NCBI RefSeq assembly: GCF_020400825.1 | Contig: NZ_JAINVH010000011.1 | Span: 62,001 to 126,000, forward strand | Direction of reading: 5' to 3' | Length of the DNA: 64,000 nt | Source of the DNA: Streptomyces sp. HPF1205 | GTDB taxonomy: Bacteria > Actinomycetota > Actinomycetes > Streptomycetales > Streptomycetaceae | Shown: in pieces, positions 41,797 through 51,224 of the stretch | Position numbering within the stretch: the first letter of the stretch is position 1 | How the letters are laid out: each line of letters starts with the position of its first letter | The notes under the pieces: model-generated | What the model saw: only the letters and a program-made list of their open reading frames with translations | Database searches by the model: none | Told to the model about the DNA's origin: nothing | Made by a program: the position numbers and the translations under genes

Positions 41797-43866
41797 CTAC
41801 TTTACGTCGCGGCCCATGGTGCCCGAGTCCGCCGCCTCGATCCTGCGCGGGGGCCCCACCGAGCCGCGGCGGACGGATCCGGGCGCGTTCCAGTCGGCCC
41901 GCCGCTTGGCGCGCGCCTTGGCCAGCTCGGAGGATTCGAGCTGCCACGGCACGGAGGTGACCATCACCCCGGGGGTGAACAGCAGCCGGCCCTTGAGCCG
42001 CAGCGCGCTCTGGTTGTGCAGAAGGTGCTCGTACCAGTGGCCGACGACGTACTCGGGGATGTAGATGCTCACCACGTCCCGGGGGCTCTCGCGGCGCAGG
42101 CCCTTGACGTAGTCGACGATCGGGCGGGTGATCTCGCGGTAGGGCGAGTCGAGGACCTTCAGCGAGACGTCGATGCCGCGCCGCTGCCACTCCCGCTGCA
42201 GCGCCTTGGTGTCGTCCGGGTCGACGTTGACGCTGAGCGCCTCCAGGGAGTCCGAGCGCATCAGCTTGGCGTACGACAAAGCGCGCAGGGTGGGCTTGTG
42301 CACCTTGGAGACCAGCACGATGGAGTGCACCCGCGAGGGCAGCACGTACTCGTCGCCCGGCTCGTCGCCGGCGGCCAGCTCGTCCGACACCCGGGTGTAG
42401 TGGCGGCGGATCGCGGTCATGGTCGCGTAGAAGACGACCATGCCCAGGACGGCGACCCAGGCACCGTGGGTGAACTTCGTCAGCAGCACGATCACCAGCA
42501 CCATGCCGGTGAAGAAGGCGCCGAAGGTGTTGATCGCCCGCGAGCGCATCATGCGGCGGCGCACGGCCTGGTCGGTCTCGGTCCTCAGGTGGCGGTTCCA
42601 GTGCCGGACCATACCGGTCTGGCTGAGGGTGAAGGACACGAAGACGCCGACGATGTAGAGCTGGATCAGGCGGGTGGAGTCGGCGCCGTAGATGACGACG
42701 AGGACGGCGGCGAAGCCGGCCAGCAGCACGATGCCGTTGGAGAACGCCAGCCGGTCGCCGCGGGTGTGCAACTGGCGCGGCAGGTAGCGGTCCTGGGCGA
42801 GGATCGAGCCGAGCACCGGGAAGCCGTTGTAGGCGGTGTTTGCGGCCAGGAACAGCACCAGCGCGGTCACCGACGCCAGGAACACGAACGGGATCGAGTT
42901 GTGGCCGAAGACCGCCTCGGCGACCTGGGCGATCACCGGGTCCTGGGTGTATCCGCTGCCCAGCGGCCGGCCGTGGTCCAGCAGGTCGGTGGCCGGGTTC
43001 TCCGCCATGTGGACCTTGGTGTTCATGGCCAGCGCGATGATGCCGCAGAACATGGTGACGGCCAGCAGGCCCATCGCGGTCAGGGTGGTGGCCGCGTTCT
43101 TCGACTTGGGCTTCTTGAAGGCGGGCACACCGTTGCTGATCGCCTCGACGCCGGTCAGCGCGGCGCATCCGGAGGAGAAGGCCCGCAGCAGCAGGAAGAC
43201 CAGTGCGAACCCGCCGAGACCGGAGGATTCCGCGTGGATGGTGTAGCCGGCCGTGGGGGCGTGCATCTCGTGGCCGGTGGCGATCTTGAGGACGCCCCAG
43301 CCGATCATGCAGAACACGCCGAAGACGAAGGCGTAGGTGGGGACGGCGAAGATGCTCCCGGACTCGCGCACTCCGCGCAGGTTCATCAGCATCAGCAGCA
43401 CGATCATACCGACCGCGCCGAGGACCTTGTGGCTGACGAAGAAGGGGACGGCGGAGCCCAGGTTCTCGATGCCGGAGGCGACCGACACCGCCACCGTGAG
43501 CACGTAGTCGACCATCAGGGCGCTGGCGACGGTCAGCCCGGCCCTGCGCCCCAGGTTGGTGGTGGCGACCTCGTAGTCACCGCCGCCGGAGGGGTAGGCG
43601 TGCACGTTCTGCCGGTAGGAGGCGACCACCGTGAACATCAGCACCACCACGGCGCCGGTGATCCAGGGGCTGTAGTGGTACGCCGAGGCGCCCGCGATGG
43701 ACAGTACGAGCAGGACCTCGCCCGGCGCGTACGCCACCGAGGACAGCGGATCGGAGGAGAACACCGGCAGCGCGAGCCGCTTGGGCAGCAGCGTCTCGCC
43801 CAGTTTGTCGCTGCGCAGCGCCCGCCCGATGAGGATCCGCTTCGGCAGGTCGGTCAGTTTGGACAC
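41797..43866 (-). CDS. APC-family permease, KimA-like potassium importer
   Basis: The 689-residue protein has about 12 hydrophobic segments in the first 460 residues (for example VLLVLSIAGASAYHYSPWITGAVVVLMFTVV and GMVLVIVLLTKFTHGAWVAVLGMVVFY) and a soluble C-terminal part of about 200 residues. The SSDPLSSVAYAP motif near residue 40 and the C-terminal domain resemble KimA/YdaO proteins, which import potassium. Its divergent neighbours are two TrkA regulators, which strengthens the potassium assignment. The 5' gap to the TrkA gene is a shared promoter region. Amino acid transport is the alternative for a generic APC protein. Confidence 0.82.
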   Translation of the reverse strand: MSKLTDLPKRILIGRALRSDKLGETLLPKRLALPVFSSDPLSSVAYAPGEVLLVLSIAGASAYHYSPWITGAVVVLMFTVVASYRQNVHAYPSGGGDYEVATTNLGRRAGLTVASALMVDYVLTVAVSVASGIENLGSAVPFFVSHKVLGAVGMIVLLMLMNLRGVRESGSIFAVPTYAFVFGVFCMIGWGVLKIATGHEMHAPTAGYTIHAESSGLGGFALVFLLLRAFSSGCAALTGVEAISNGVPAFKKPKSKNAATTLTAMGLLAVTMFCGIIALAMNTKVHMAENPATDLLDHGRPLGSGYTQDPVIAQVAEAVFGHNSIPFVFLASVTALVLFLAANTAYNGFPVLGSILAQDRYLPRQLHTRGDRLAFSNGIVLLAGFAAVLVVIYGADSTRLIQLYIVGVFVSFTLSQTGMVRHWNRHLRTETDQAVRRRMMRSRAINTFGAFFTGMVLVIVLLTKFTHGAWVAVLGMVVFYATMTAIRRHYTRVSDELAAGDEPGDEYVLPSRVHSIVLVSKVHKPTLRALSYAKLMRSDSLEALSVNVDPDDTKALQREWQRRGIDVSLKVLDSPYREITRPIVDYVKGLRRESPRDVVSIYIPEYVVGHWYEHLLHNQSALRLKGRLLFTPGVMVTSVPWQLESSELAKARAKRRADWNAPGSVRRGSVGPPRRIEAADSGTMGRDVK

Positions 43867-44082
43867 CCCGCGATGTTAGAGGATCGCTCGGATGTGCGGA
43901 TGCCCCCCTGCGATCCCGGAAGGCGGACGGCACGTGGCAACCTTCTGCGCCGCGCCGCGCGTGTGTAGCTTTGGCCGCGGTCTGAGACGCTGAGTACCGG
44001 TCTCAGGCACTCGTCGCGCACCGCGCCAGGTGCGCGGGCGGTGACTCAAAGGGGACTCATTGACGAAGCCGGAAGGACGGTC

Positions 44083-44751
44083 GTGCACGTCGTGATTATG
44101 GGGTGCGGGCGAGTGGGCTCCACTCTCGCGCACTCCCTCGAACAGCAAGGGCATACGGTCGCGGTGATCGACCAGGACCCGACGGCTTTCCGCCGGCTGG
44201 GCTCCGGGTTCGGCGGGCGCCGGGTGACCGGAGTCGGGTTCGACCAGGACACGCTGCGCGAGGCCGGAATCGAGGAGGCGGGCGCCTTCGCGGCCGTCAG
44301 CAGCGGCGACAACTCCAACATCATCGCCGCCCGGGTGGCCAGGGAGATGTTCGGCATCGAGAACGTGGTGGCCCGGATCTACGACCCCCGGCGGGCCGAG
44401 GTCTACCAGCGGCTCGGCATCCCGACGGTCGCCACCGTGCGCTGGACGGCCGACCAGATGCTGCGCCGGCTGCTGCCGTCGGGCGCCGAGCCGCTGTGGC
44501 GTGACCCGAGTGGCGGAGTGCAGCTCGCCGAGGTGCACACCTCGCCCACGTGGATCGGGCACAAGGTCAGCCGGCTGCAGGAGGAGACCGGAGTACGAGT
44601 GGCGTTCATCACGCGGCTCGGCGAGGCGATGCTGCCGACCTCGCAGACCGTTCTGCAGGAGGGCGACCTGGTGCATGTGATGATGCGCACGGACGGGGTC
44701 GCCGACGTGGAAGAGGCGTTCGCCAAGGGGCCCGAGGAGGCGCACTCATGA
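44083..44751 (+). CDS. trkA: TrkA-type RCK potassium-channel regulator 1
   Basis: The 222-residue protein has an RCK Rossmann domain (VHVVIMGCGRVGSTLAHSLEQQGHTVAVID) with the GxGxxG nucleotide site and a TrkA_C-like C-terminal domain. The GTG at 44083 after GGAAGGA is a better start than the upstream GTG at 44041. TrkA proteins bind NAD(H) or ATP and gate K+ transporters. It overlaps the next TrkA by 4 nt (ATGA) and diverges from the KimA-like gene. Confidence 0.88.
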   Translation: MHVVIMGCGRVGSTLAHSLEQQGHTVAVIDQDPTAFRRLGSGFGGRRVTGVGFDQDTLREAGIEEAGAFAAVSSGDNSNIIAARVAREMFGIENVVARIYDPRRAEVYQRLGIPTVATVRWTADQMLRRLLPSGAEPLWRDPSGGVQLAEVHTSPTWIGHKVSRLQEETGVRVAFITRLGEAMLPTSQTVLQEGDLVHVMMRTDGVADVEEAFAKGPEEAHS

Positions 44752-45443
44752 GGGTCGCCATCGCGGGGGCCGGCGCGGTCGGCCGGTCCATCGCCGCCGA
44801 GCTGCTGGAGAACGGGCACGAGGTGCTGCTCGTCGACAAGAACCCCAGCTCGATCTCGGTGGAGCGGGTCCCGCAGGCCGAGTGGCTGCTGGCCGACGCC
44901 TGCGAGATCACCTCGCTGGACGAGGCGGCGCTGCAGCGCTGCAACGTGGTGATCGCCGCCACCGGCGACGACAAGGTCAACCTGGTGGTCTCACTGCTGG
45001 CCAAGACCGAGTACGGGGTCCCGCGGGTGGTGGCCCGGGTGAACAACCCCAAGAACGAGTGGCTGTTCAACGAGTCCTGGGGCGTCGACGTGGCCGTGTC
45101 CACGCCGCGCCTGATGTCCGCGCTCGTCGAGGAGGCGGTGAGCGTCGGCGACCTGGTGCGGCTGCTGCGGTTCAGCCAGGGCGACGCGAACCTGGTGGAG
45201 CTGACGCTGCCGCGGGAGGCGGCGCTGGTCGGCACCCGGGTGGGCGATGTGAGCTGGCCCACCGACACGTCGCTGGTCACGATCATCCGCGGCAACCGGG
45301 TGCTGACGCCCTCCAAGGACGACGCGCTGGAGGCCGGTGACGAGCTGCTCTTCGTGGCGGCGCCGCACCGGGAGGAGCAGCTGGAGGACCTGCTGTCGCT
45401 GCGGGACGAGGCGGAGACGGAGGACGAGCCCGAGGAGGAGTGA
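44748..45443 (+). CDS. trkA: TrkA-type RCK potassium-channel regulator 2
   Basis: The 231-residue protein again has a nucleotide-binding N-terminus (MRVAIAGAGAVGRSIAAELLENGHEVLLVD) and a TrkA_C domain (VELTLPREAALVGTRVGDVSWP). Pairing two RCK subunits is typical of Trk/Ktr regulation. Its C-terminus is acidic (ETEDEPEEE). It overlaps the upstream TrkA and is followed by a hairpin, so the pair is a two-gene operon. Confidence 0.88.
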   Translation: MRVAIAGAGAVGRSIAAELLENGHEVLLVDKNPSSISVERVPQAEWLLADACEITSLDEAALQRCNVVIAATGDDKVNLVVSLLAKTEYGVPRVVARVNNPKNEWLFNESWGVDVAVSTPRLMSALVEEAVSVGDLVRLLRFSQGDANLVELTLPREAALVGTRVGDVSWPTDTSLVTIIRGNRVLTPSKDDALEAGDELLFVAAPHREEQLEDLLSLRDEAETEDEPEEE

Positions 45444-45460
45444 CCCGTCGGCCGGAAGGC

Positions 45461-45482
45461 CCGGGCCCCTCGGGAGGCCCGG
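45461..45482. terminator. Hairpin between trkA and DUF3159 genes
   Basis: CCGGGCC (45461-45467) and GGCCCGG (45476-45482) form a 7-bp stem with an 8-nt loop after the TrkA stop. The following 60 bp contain repeated GTCAGAGCCCGGG segments before the convergent DUF3159 stop. It probably ends both transcripts. Confidence 0.55.
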
Positions 45483-45548
45483 ACCGGCGGTCTTCGCGGG
45501 TCCGGGTCAGAGCCCGGGTCCGGGTCCCGGTCAGAGCCCGGGCCCCGG

Positions 45549-46283
45549 TCAGGAGGCGGAGGAGGCGCGGGCCTTCTCCGCCTTCTCGGCTTCCTCCATC
45601 TCCGCGATCACGTCGATCGGCGGCGGCGCCTTCACCAGGAAGATCCAGGTCAGGTAGACGGACAGCAGGAACGGCGGGATGCCGAGGGCGACCTTGACCC
45701 AGCCGAGCTGGGTGGCGTCACCCCACCAGTAGAGCGGGAAGAGGATCGCCGACTTGCCCAGCAGGATCAGGCCCCAGGCCCAGCTCGCCTTGGTGTACGC
45801 CTTGAGCCGACCCGGGTTGCGCTTGCGCCAGGACAGGTTCTCCTTGAACACCGGGCCGAGGATCAGTCCGAGCAGCGGGAAACCGGCCGCGGCGCTGACC
45901 AGGTAGGCGACGGCCAGACCCAGGGTGTAGAGCATCCCCGGCAGGTAGAAGTTCTTGGCGTTGCCGGACATCATCGCGAAGACCGCGCCGAAGGCGACGC
46001 CGAAGACCCCGCTGAAGGCGTGCTTGAGGGTGTCCCGGCGCAGCAGCCGGGCCACGCCCATCACCACGGACAGCGCGAGCGCGGCCAGCGCGGAGATCTT
46101 GATGTCCCGGTGGGCGGTGTACACCGCGACGAACACCAGGCCCGGGACGGTGGTCTCCACCATGCCGCGGATCCCGCCGAACGCCTCGAAGAGCGCGGCC
46201 TCGGTGATCGCTCTCGCCGCCGCGTCCGGCCGGTCCCCACCGTCGTGCCGGTCGGCACCGTCCTGCTTGTCGATCGACGCCAC
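45549..46283 (-). CDS. DUF3159 membrane protein
   Basis: The 244-residue protein has several hydrophobic helices (LVFVAVYTAHRDIKISALAALALSVVMGVA, GLAVAYLVSAAAGFPLLGLILG, WGLILLGKSAILFPLYWWG) and a charged C-terminal tail. It matches the DUF3159 family of actinobacterial integral membrane proteins of unknown function. Its ATG is 3 nt after the stop of the OB-fold gene. Confidence 0.82.
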   Translation of the reverse strand: MASIDKQDGADRHDGGDRPDAAARAITEAALFEAFGGIRGMVETTVPGLVFVAVYTAHRDIKISALAALALSVVMGVARLLRRDTLKHAFSGVFGVAFGAVFAMMSGNAKNFYLPGMLYTLGLAVAYLVSAAAGFPLLGLILGPVFKENLSWRKRNPGRLKAYTKASWAWGLILLGKSAILFPLYWWGDATQLGWVKVALGIPPFLLSVYLTWIFLVKAPPPIDVIAEMEEAEKAEKARASSAS

Positions 46284-46286
46284 CTG

Positions 46287-46685
46287 TTACTCCTGTCCGA
46301 CCGGGCGCAACTCGTATTTGGGGTTGAACAGCACCGGCCGGCCCCGGTTCATGGAGATCCGGCCCGTCGCGATGATGCGGCGGCCGGGCTCTATGCCGGT
46401 GATGCTGCGACGGCCCAGCCACACCACATCGAGGGCGGCGGAACCGTCGAACAGCTCGGCTTCCAGTGCGGGCACGCCGGCCCTGGGACGGAGCGTGACC
46501 GTACGCAGCGTACCGGTCACGGTCGCGATCTGGCGGTCGGAGCAGTCGCTGATCCGGGTGCAGCCGGTGGCCTTCGCCTCCTGGAGCAGCTCCTCGGAGT
46601 GCAGCTCCTCGGGAGAGGAGGACAGCCGGTCGAGCATGCGGCGGAAGCGGCCGGCGGGCCGGTCGGAACGGATGGCACCACTCAT
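46287..46685 (-). CDS. OB-fold nucleic-acid-binding protein
   Basis: The 132-residue protein has an OB-fold-like C-terminal half (IATVTGTLRTVTLRP, ALEAELFDGSAALDVVWLGRRSI, RRIIATGRISMNRGRPVLFNPKYEL) preceded by a helix-rich N-terminus. Such proteins are usually single-strand nucleic-acid binding. The ATG at 46685 is preferred over an upstream GTG. It is followed after 3 nt by the DUF3159 gene. Confidence 0.8.
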   Translation of the reverse strand: MSGAIRSDRPAGRFRRMLDRLSSSPEELHSEELLQEAKATGCTRISDCSDRQIATVTGTLRTVTLRPRAGVPALEAELFDGSAALDVVWLGRRSITGIEPGRRIIATGRISMNRGRPVLFNPKYELRPVGQE

Positions 46686-46746
46686 GTCTGCAAGGGTACC
46701 GGCCGGGTACGACACCACCAGGTGACCTGCGGGCGGTCCGCGGCGG

Positions 46747-47451
46747 TCACGGCTCGAACCGGTACCCCATGCCCGGCTCGGTGACGAAGTGCCGGGGCCG
46801 CGCCGGGTCGGCCTCCAGCTTGCGGCGCAACTGGGCCATGTACACCCGCAGGTAGTTGCTCTCGGTGCCGTAGGCCGGCCCCCACACCTCGCGCAGGAGC
46901 TGTTTGTGGCCGACGAGCCGGCCGCGGTTGCGTACCAGGACCTCCAGCAGGTGCCACTCGGTCGGGGTGAGGCGGACGTCGGCGCCGTCGCGGTTGACCT
47001 TCTTCGCGGCGAGGTCGACGGTGAAGGCCGCGGTCTCGACGGTGGCGCCGTCCTCGGGGCCGGAGGGGGCGGCCCGGCGGACCGCGGCGCGCAGCCGGGC
47101 CAGCAGCTCGTCCATGCCGAACGGCTTGGTCACGTAGTCGTCGGCGCCCGCGTCCAGCGCCTCCACTTTCTCGCCGGAGGCCTGGCGGGCGGACAGCACG
47201 ATGATCGGCACCCGCGTCCAGCCGCGCAGGCCCCGGATCACCTCGACGCCGTCCATGTCGGGCAGGCCGAGGTCGAGCACGACCACGTCGGGGTGGCGGG
47301 CGGCGGCCAGGCGCAGGGCGGAGGCGCCGTCGTGGGCGGCGTCGACCTCGTAGGCGCGGGCGCGCAGGTTGATGGCCAGGGCCCGCACCAACTGGGGCTC
47401 GTCGTCGACCACGAGCACCCGGTGGGTGGGGGGCCGCTGCTCGGTCGTCAT
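46747..47451 (-). CDS. kdpE: Response regulator KdpE
   Basis: The 234-residue OmpR-type regulator has a receiver domain (VLVVDDEPQLVRAL, phosphorylation Asp in VVLDLGLPDMDG, Lys in YVTKPF) and a winged-helix output (LTPTEWHLLEVLVRNRG, then ESNYLRVYMAQLRRKLE). It is the partner of KdpD, which senses turgor or potassium stress. It follows the KdpD stop after 136 bp. No kdpFABC operon is in the window; the nearby KimA-like and Trk genes suggest a wider potassium response. Confidence 0.9.
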   Translation of the reverse strand: MTTEQRPPTHRVLVVDDEPQLVRALAINLRARAYEVDAAHDGASALRLAAARHPDVVVLDLGLPDMDGVEVIRGLRGWTRVPIIVLSARQASGEKVEALDAGADDYVTKPFGMDELLARLRAAVRRAAPSGPEDGATVETAAFTVDLAAKKVNRDGADVRLTPTEWHLLEVLVRNRGRLVGHKQLLREVWGPAYGTESNYLRVYMAQLRRKLEADPARPRHFVTEPGMGYRFEP

Positions 47452-47587
47452 GTCGTGGTCCTCGCTCCTGGGCCCGTACGGGAGCCGGTCGCGCGGCTCG
47501 AACGGGAGTCGGCCGGGCGGCCCGTACGGGAGCTCGCGGTGGTCACGGGTGGCCGGTGGCGGTGGGGCGCCGGGGGCGGCGCGCCGG

Positions 47588-50128
47588 TCATGTCGTCGCC
47601 TCCGCCGGGAGGCCGGGGCGGGCCGGGGCGCCACCGGGGGCCGCGCGCAGGGTGAAGACCATGGTCAGGCCGCCGCCGGGAGTGTCCTCCGCGGTCAGTG
47701 TGCCGCCCATCGCCTCGGCGAAGCCGCGGGCCACCGCCAGGCCCAGGCCGACGCCGTTGCCGTGCGGCGCGTCCCCGTACCGCTGGAAGGGCTCGAAGAT
47801 GCGCTCCTTGGCGCCGTCCGGGACGCCCGGGCCGCGGTCGGCCACCCGCAGCTCGACCCGGTCGGCCAGCGCGCTGGCGGCCACCAGCACCTCGGCGCCT
47901 TCCGGGCTGTACTTGACGGCGTTCTCCACCACGTTGGCCACCGCGCGCTCCAGCAGCCCGGCGTCGACGGCGACCATGGGCAGGGTCTCGGGGACGTCCA
48001 GGGCGACGCCGTGCCCGGGCACCCCGCCCAGCGCCATCGGCACCACCTCGTCCAGGTCGACCTGGCGGATCAGCGGGGTGACGGTGCCGGTCTGCAGCCG
48101 GGACATGTCGAGCAGGTTGCCCACAAGGTGGTCGAGCCGGTCGGCGCCCTCCTCGATGCCCGCCAGCAGTTCGGCCTCGTCCTGCGCCGACCAGGCCACG
48201 TCGTCCGAGCGCAGCGACGAGACCGACGCCTTGATGCCGGCCAGCGGGGTGCGCAGGTCGTGGGAGACGGCGGCGAGCAGCGCGGTGCGGATCCTGTTGC
48301 CCTCCGCCAGCGCACGCGCCTGCTCGGCCTGGTCGGCCAGGCGCCGCCGGTCGAGGGCCACCGCGGCCTGAGCGGCGAACGCGGACAGGACGCGGCGGTC
48401 GGCGGCCGGCAGGACCCGCCCGGTCAGCGCCAGCGACAACCGTTCGTTGACGGGCACGTCCACGTCGGCCTCCTCCGGCCGCGGGCAGGGCGGACCTCCG
48501 ACACGGGCCGCGCACGTCCACTCGCCGTTCTCGCCCGCCCGTTCCAGCAGCGCCACCGACTCCATGCCGAAGGTCTCCCGCACCCGCTCCAGGAGCGCCT
48601 CCAGGCCGCTCTCGCCGCGCAGCACGCCGCCCGCCAGGTACGACAGGATCCGCGCCTCCGCGCCCAGTCTGGCCGCCTGCTGGGCGCGCCTGGCCGCGAG
48701 GTCGACCACGGAGGCGACGGCGGCGCCGACCAGGACGAAGATCACCAGCGCGATGATGTTCTCGGGCTGGGCGATGGTGAAGGAGTGGGTGGGCGCGGTG
48801 AAGTAGTAGTTGAGCAGTACGGAGCCCGCCAGCGCCGACGCCAGGGCCGGCCACAGGCCGCCGATCAGGGCGGCGGCCACGGTCAGCGTGAGGAAGAGCA
48901 GCATCTCGGTGGACTGGCTCGCGCCCGGGCGCGAGCGGGTGAGCAGCAGCGTCAGCAGCAGCGGCGCGCCCACGCCGGCCAGCCAGCCCGCCACGGCGCG
49001 GGAGCGGCCCAGCCGGGCGCCGCGGGCGGCGGGCAGGCCGCGGCCCTTGGCGGCGTGCTCGTGGGTGACGATGTGGACGTCTATGTCGCCGGACTCGCGG
49101 GCGACGGTGACGCCGACGCCGGGCCCCAGGGCGTACTGCCAGGTCCTGCGGCGGCTGGTGCCCAGCACGATCTGCGTGGCGTTGACGCCCCGGGCGAAGT
49201 CGAGCAGGGCGTCGGGGACGTCGTCGCCCACGACCTGGTGGAAGGTGCCGCCGAGGTCCTCCACGAGGCCGCGCTGCTCGGCCAGCTCCCGGGTGCGCCC
49301 GGACGCCAGGCCGTCGTCCCTGACGATGTGCACCGCGAGGATCTCCCCGCCCGACCCCTTGGTGGCCATACGGGCGGCCCGGCGGATCAGCGTCCGGCCC
49401 TCGGGGCCGCCGGTCAGGCCGACCACGATGCGCTCGCGGGCCTGCCAGACGCCGGATATGCGGTGGTCGGCCCGGTACTGCTGGAGGTGCTCGTCGGCCC
49501 GGTCCGCGGTCCACAGCAGCGCCAGCTCGCGCAGCGCGGTGAGGTTGCCGGGGCGGAAGTAGTTCGACAGGGCCGCGTCGATCCTGTCGGGCGGGTAGAT
49601 GTTGCCGTGGGCCATGCGGCGGCGCAGTGCCTGGGGCGACATGTCGACCAGTTCCATCTGGTCGGCGCGGCGCACGACCTCGTCGGGCACGGTCTCGCGC
49701 TGCCGCACGCCGGTGATGGCCTCCACCACGTCGCCGAGCGACTCCAGGTGCTGGATGTTGAGGTTGGACACGACGTCGATGCCGGCCTTGAGCAGTTCCT
49801 CGACGTCCTGCCAGCGCTTGGCGTTGCGCGAGCCGGGCACGTTGGTGTGGGCGAGCTCGTCGACCAGCGCCACCTCGGGGGCGCGGGCGAGTATCGCGTC
49901 GACGTCCATCTCGGGGAAGACGGCGCCGCGGTGGCCGACCTCCTTGCGGCGCACCTCCTCCAGGCCGCGCGCCATGAGTTCGGTGCGCGGCCGGCTGTGG
50001 TGCTCGACGTAGCCGACGACCACGTCCGTGCCGCGCCCGGCACGCCGGTGCCCCTCGGCGAGCATGGCGTACGTCTTGCCCACGCCGGGGGCGGCTCCGA
50101 GGTAGATGCGCAGCGTGCCGCGTGCCAT
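47588..50128 (-). CDS. kdpD: Sensor kinase KdpD
   Basis: The 846-residue protein begins MARGTLRIYLGAAPGVGKTYAML, the KdpD N-domain with its Walker-like loop, and continues through a USP-like part (RIVVGLTGGPEGRTLIRRAARMA). A block of four transmembrane helices lies around residues 390-490 (LLFLTLTVAAALIGG and IIALVIFVLVGAAVASVV). A GAF-like linker is followed by the HisKA domain (AVSHDLRTPLAGIKASV, His phosphorylation site) and the ATP-binding domain (NVVENAVKYSPEG, GLGLAVARGFAE). It controls kdpFABC in other bacteria; here the operon target is unknown. Confidence 0.92.
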   Translation of the reverse strand: MARGTLRIYLGAAPGVGKTYAMLAEGHRRAGRGTDVVVGYVEHHSRPRTELMARGLEEVRRKEVGHRGAVFPEMDVDAILARAPEVALVDELAHTNVPGSRNAKRWQDVEELLKAGIDVVSNLNIQHLESLGDVVEAITGVRQRETVPDEVVRRADQMELVDMSPQALRRRMAHGNIYPPDRIDAALSNYFRPGNLTALRELALLWTADRADEHLQQYRADHRISGVWQARERIVVGLTGGPEGRTLIRRAARMATKGSGGEILAVHIVRDDGLASGRTRELAEQRGLVEDLGGTFHQVVGDDVPDALLDFARGVNATQIVLGTSRRRTWQYALGPGVGVTVARESGDIDVHIVTHEHAAKGRGLPAARGARLGRSRAVAGWLAGVGAPLLLTLLLTRSRPGASQSTEMLLFLTLTVAAALIGGLWPALASALAGSVLLNYYFTAPTHSFTIAQPENIIALVIFVLVGAAVASVVDLAARRAQQAARLGAEARILSYLAGGVLRGESGLEALLERVRETFGMESVALLERAGENGEWTCAARVGGPPCPRPEEADVDVPVNERLSLALTGRVLPAADRRVLSAFAAQAAVALDRRRLADQAEQARALAEGNRIRTALLAAVSHDLRTPLAGIKASVSSLRSDDVAWSAQDEAELLAGIEEGADRLDHLVGNLLDMSRLQTGTVTPLIRQVDLDEVVPMALGGVPGHGVALDVPETLPMVAVDAGLLERAVANVVENAVKYSPEGAEVLVAASALADRVELRVADRGPGVPDGAKERIFEPFQRYGDAPHGNGVGLGLAVARGFAEAMGGTLTAEDTPGGGLTMVFTLRAAPGGAPARPGLPAEATT

Positions 50129-50282
50129 GCCTCGACTTTAGAACGAGCGAACCGGACAAACGGGACCGGGTGCCCCGCACGGGCGCACCTTGACGGCGTC
50201 TTGACGCCCGGCCCGCCGTACCGGATGCCCGATCCGGCCCGCGGGAGACCGGGAAGCGGCCCGGGGCGGGGGCGCGGGCGCG

Positions 50283-51017
50283 TCAGGCGGTCTCGGCCGT
50301 GCGGCCGTCGCGCAGCTCCAGGACACGATCGGCCAGGCCGATGAGCTGCGGGTCGTGGGTGGCGACCAGGGCCGTGACGTTCTCGGAGCGGACGACCGCG
50401 CGCAGCAGCTCCATGACGGCGAGGCCCGTGTCCGCGTCGAGCTGGCCGGTGGGTTCGTCGGCGATGAGCAGGACCGGGCGGTTGGCGAGCGCGCGGGCGA
50501 TGGCGACGCGCTGCTGCTGGCCGCCGGACATCTCGGTGGGGCGCTGGGCCGCGTGGTCGGACAGGCCGACGAGCGAGAGCAGCAGGGCGACGCGCTCCTC
50601 GCGCTCGCGCGCGGGGACCTTGCGCAGCCGCATGGGGACGCCCACGTTCTCGGCGGCCGTGAGGATCGGGATCAGGCCGAAGGACTGGAAGACGAAGCCG
50701 ATGCGGTCGCGGCGCAGGCCGAGCAGGCCGTCCTCGCCGAGGCCCGACAGGTCGACGCCGTCCACCCGCACCACGCCGGAGTCCGGGGTGTCCAGGCCGC
50801 CGACCAGGTTGAGGACCGTGGTCTTGCCCGAGCCGGACCGGCCCTTCAAGGCGACGAGCCGGCCGCGCTGCACGCTGAAGGAGACCCCGCGCAGGGCGTG
50901 CACGGCGGTCTCGCCGCTGCCGTACGTACGGCACAGGTCCTCGACCACCACCATGGCGTCGCCGTCCGCCCCGCCCGCCGGCGACGTGGCCGCGGACGCG
51001 GCCGGTGTCCCGCTCAT
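50283..51017 (-). CDS. ABC transporter ATPase (MacB/LolD-like)
   Basis: The 244-residue protein has Walker A GRSGSGKTTVL, signature MSGGQQQRVAIARA and Walker B LLIADEPTGQLD, the layout of LolD/MacB-type ATPases that drive export or lipoprotein release. The N-terminal 20 residues are Ala-rich. No permease gene adjoins it, so its membrane partner is elsewhere. The region 51018-51224 upstream contains 11-bp-periodic repeats that may regulate it. Confidence 0.88.
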   Translation of the reverse strand: MSGTPAASAATSPAGGADGDAMVVVEDLCRTYGSGETAVHALRGVSFSVQRGRLVALKGRSGSGKTTVLNLVGGLDTPDSGVVRVDGVDLSGLGEDGLLGLRRDRIGFVFQSFGLIPILTAAENVGVPMRLRKVPAREREERVALLLSLVGLSDHAAQRPTEMSGGQQQRVAIARALANRPVLLIADEPTGQLDADTGLAVMELLRAVVRSENVTALVATHDPQLIGLADRVLELRDGRTAETA

Positions 51018-51111
51018 CCTCGTTCCCCCCGTGTTCTCCCCGTGCGACGAAACCGCCCGGCCGCCGAACGTATCGGCGACCGGGCAGTGGGGGCAACGGG
51101 CACGGCCCAGC

Positions 51112-51143
51112 GGTCCGTACAGGGTCCGTACACGGTTCCGTAC
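51112..51143. repeat. 11-bp-periodic GGTCCGTACA repeats
   Basis: GGTCCGTACA occurs at 51112-51121 and 51123-51132, and GGTTCCGTAC at 51134-51143; the three copies start every 11 bp. They lie about 100 bp upstream of the ABC ATPase start and could be a regulator-binding site. Palindromic GTAC cores continue to about 51180. Confidence 0.5.
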
Positions 51144-51224
51144 GCGGCGCGTACGTGGTCCTTACGCCGTGCGGTACGGCGGCCGGACGCGCGCTCCCGG
51201 ATCCGGCGGAGCGCGCTCCCGGCG

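Noticed and set aside
45498-45549. Repeated GTCAGAGCCCGGG segments as a mobile-element remnant
   Set aside because: They are short GC repeats next to a terminator between convergent genes, better explained as termination sequence or slippage.
47369-50344. Rightward 991-codon frame opposite KdpD
   Set aside because: KdpD motifs are clear on the opposite strand; this frame is a composition artefact.
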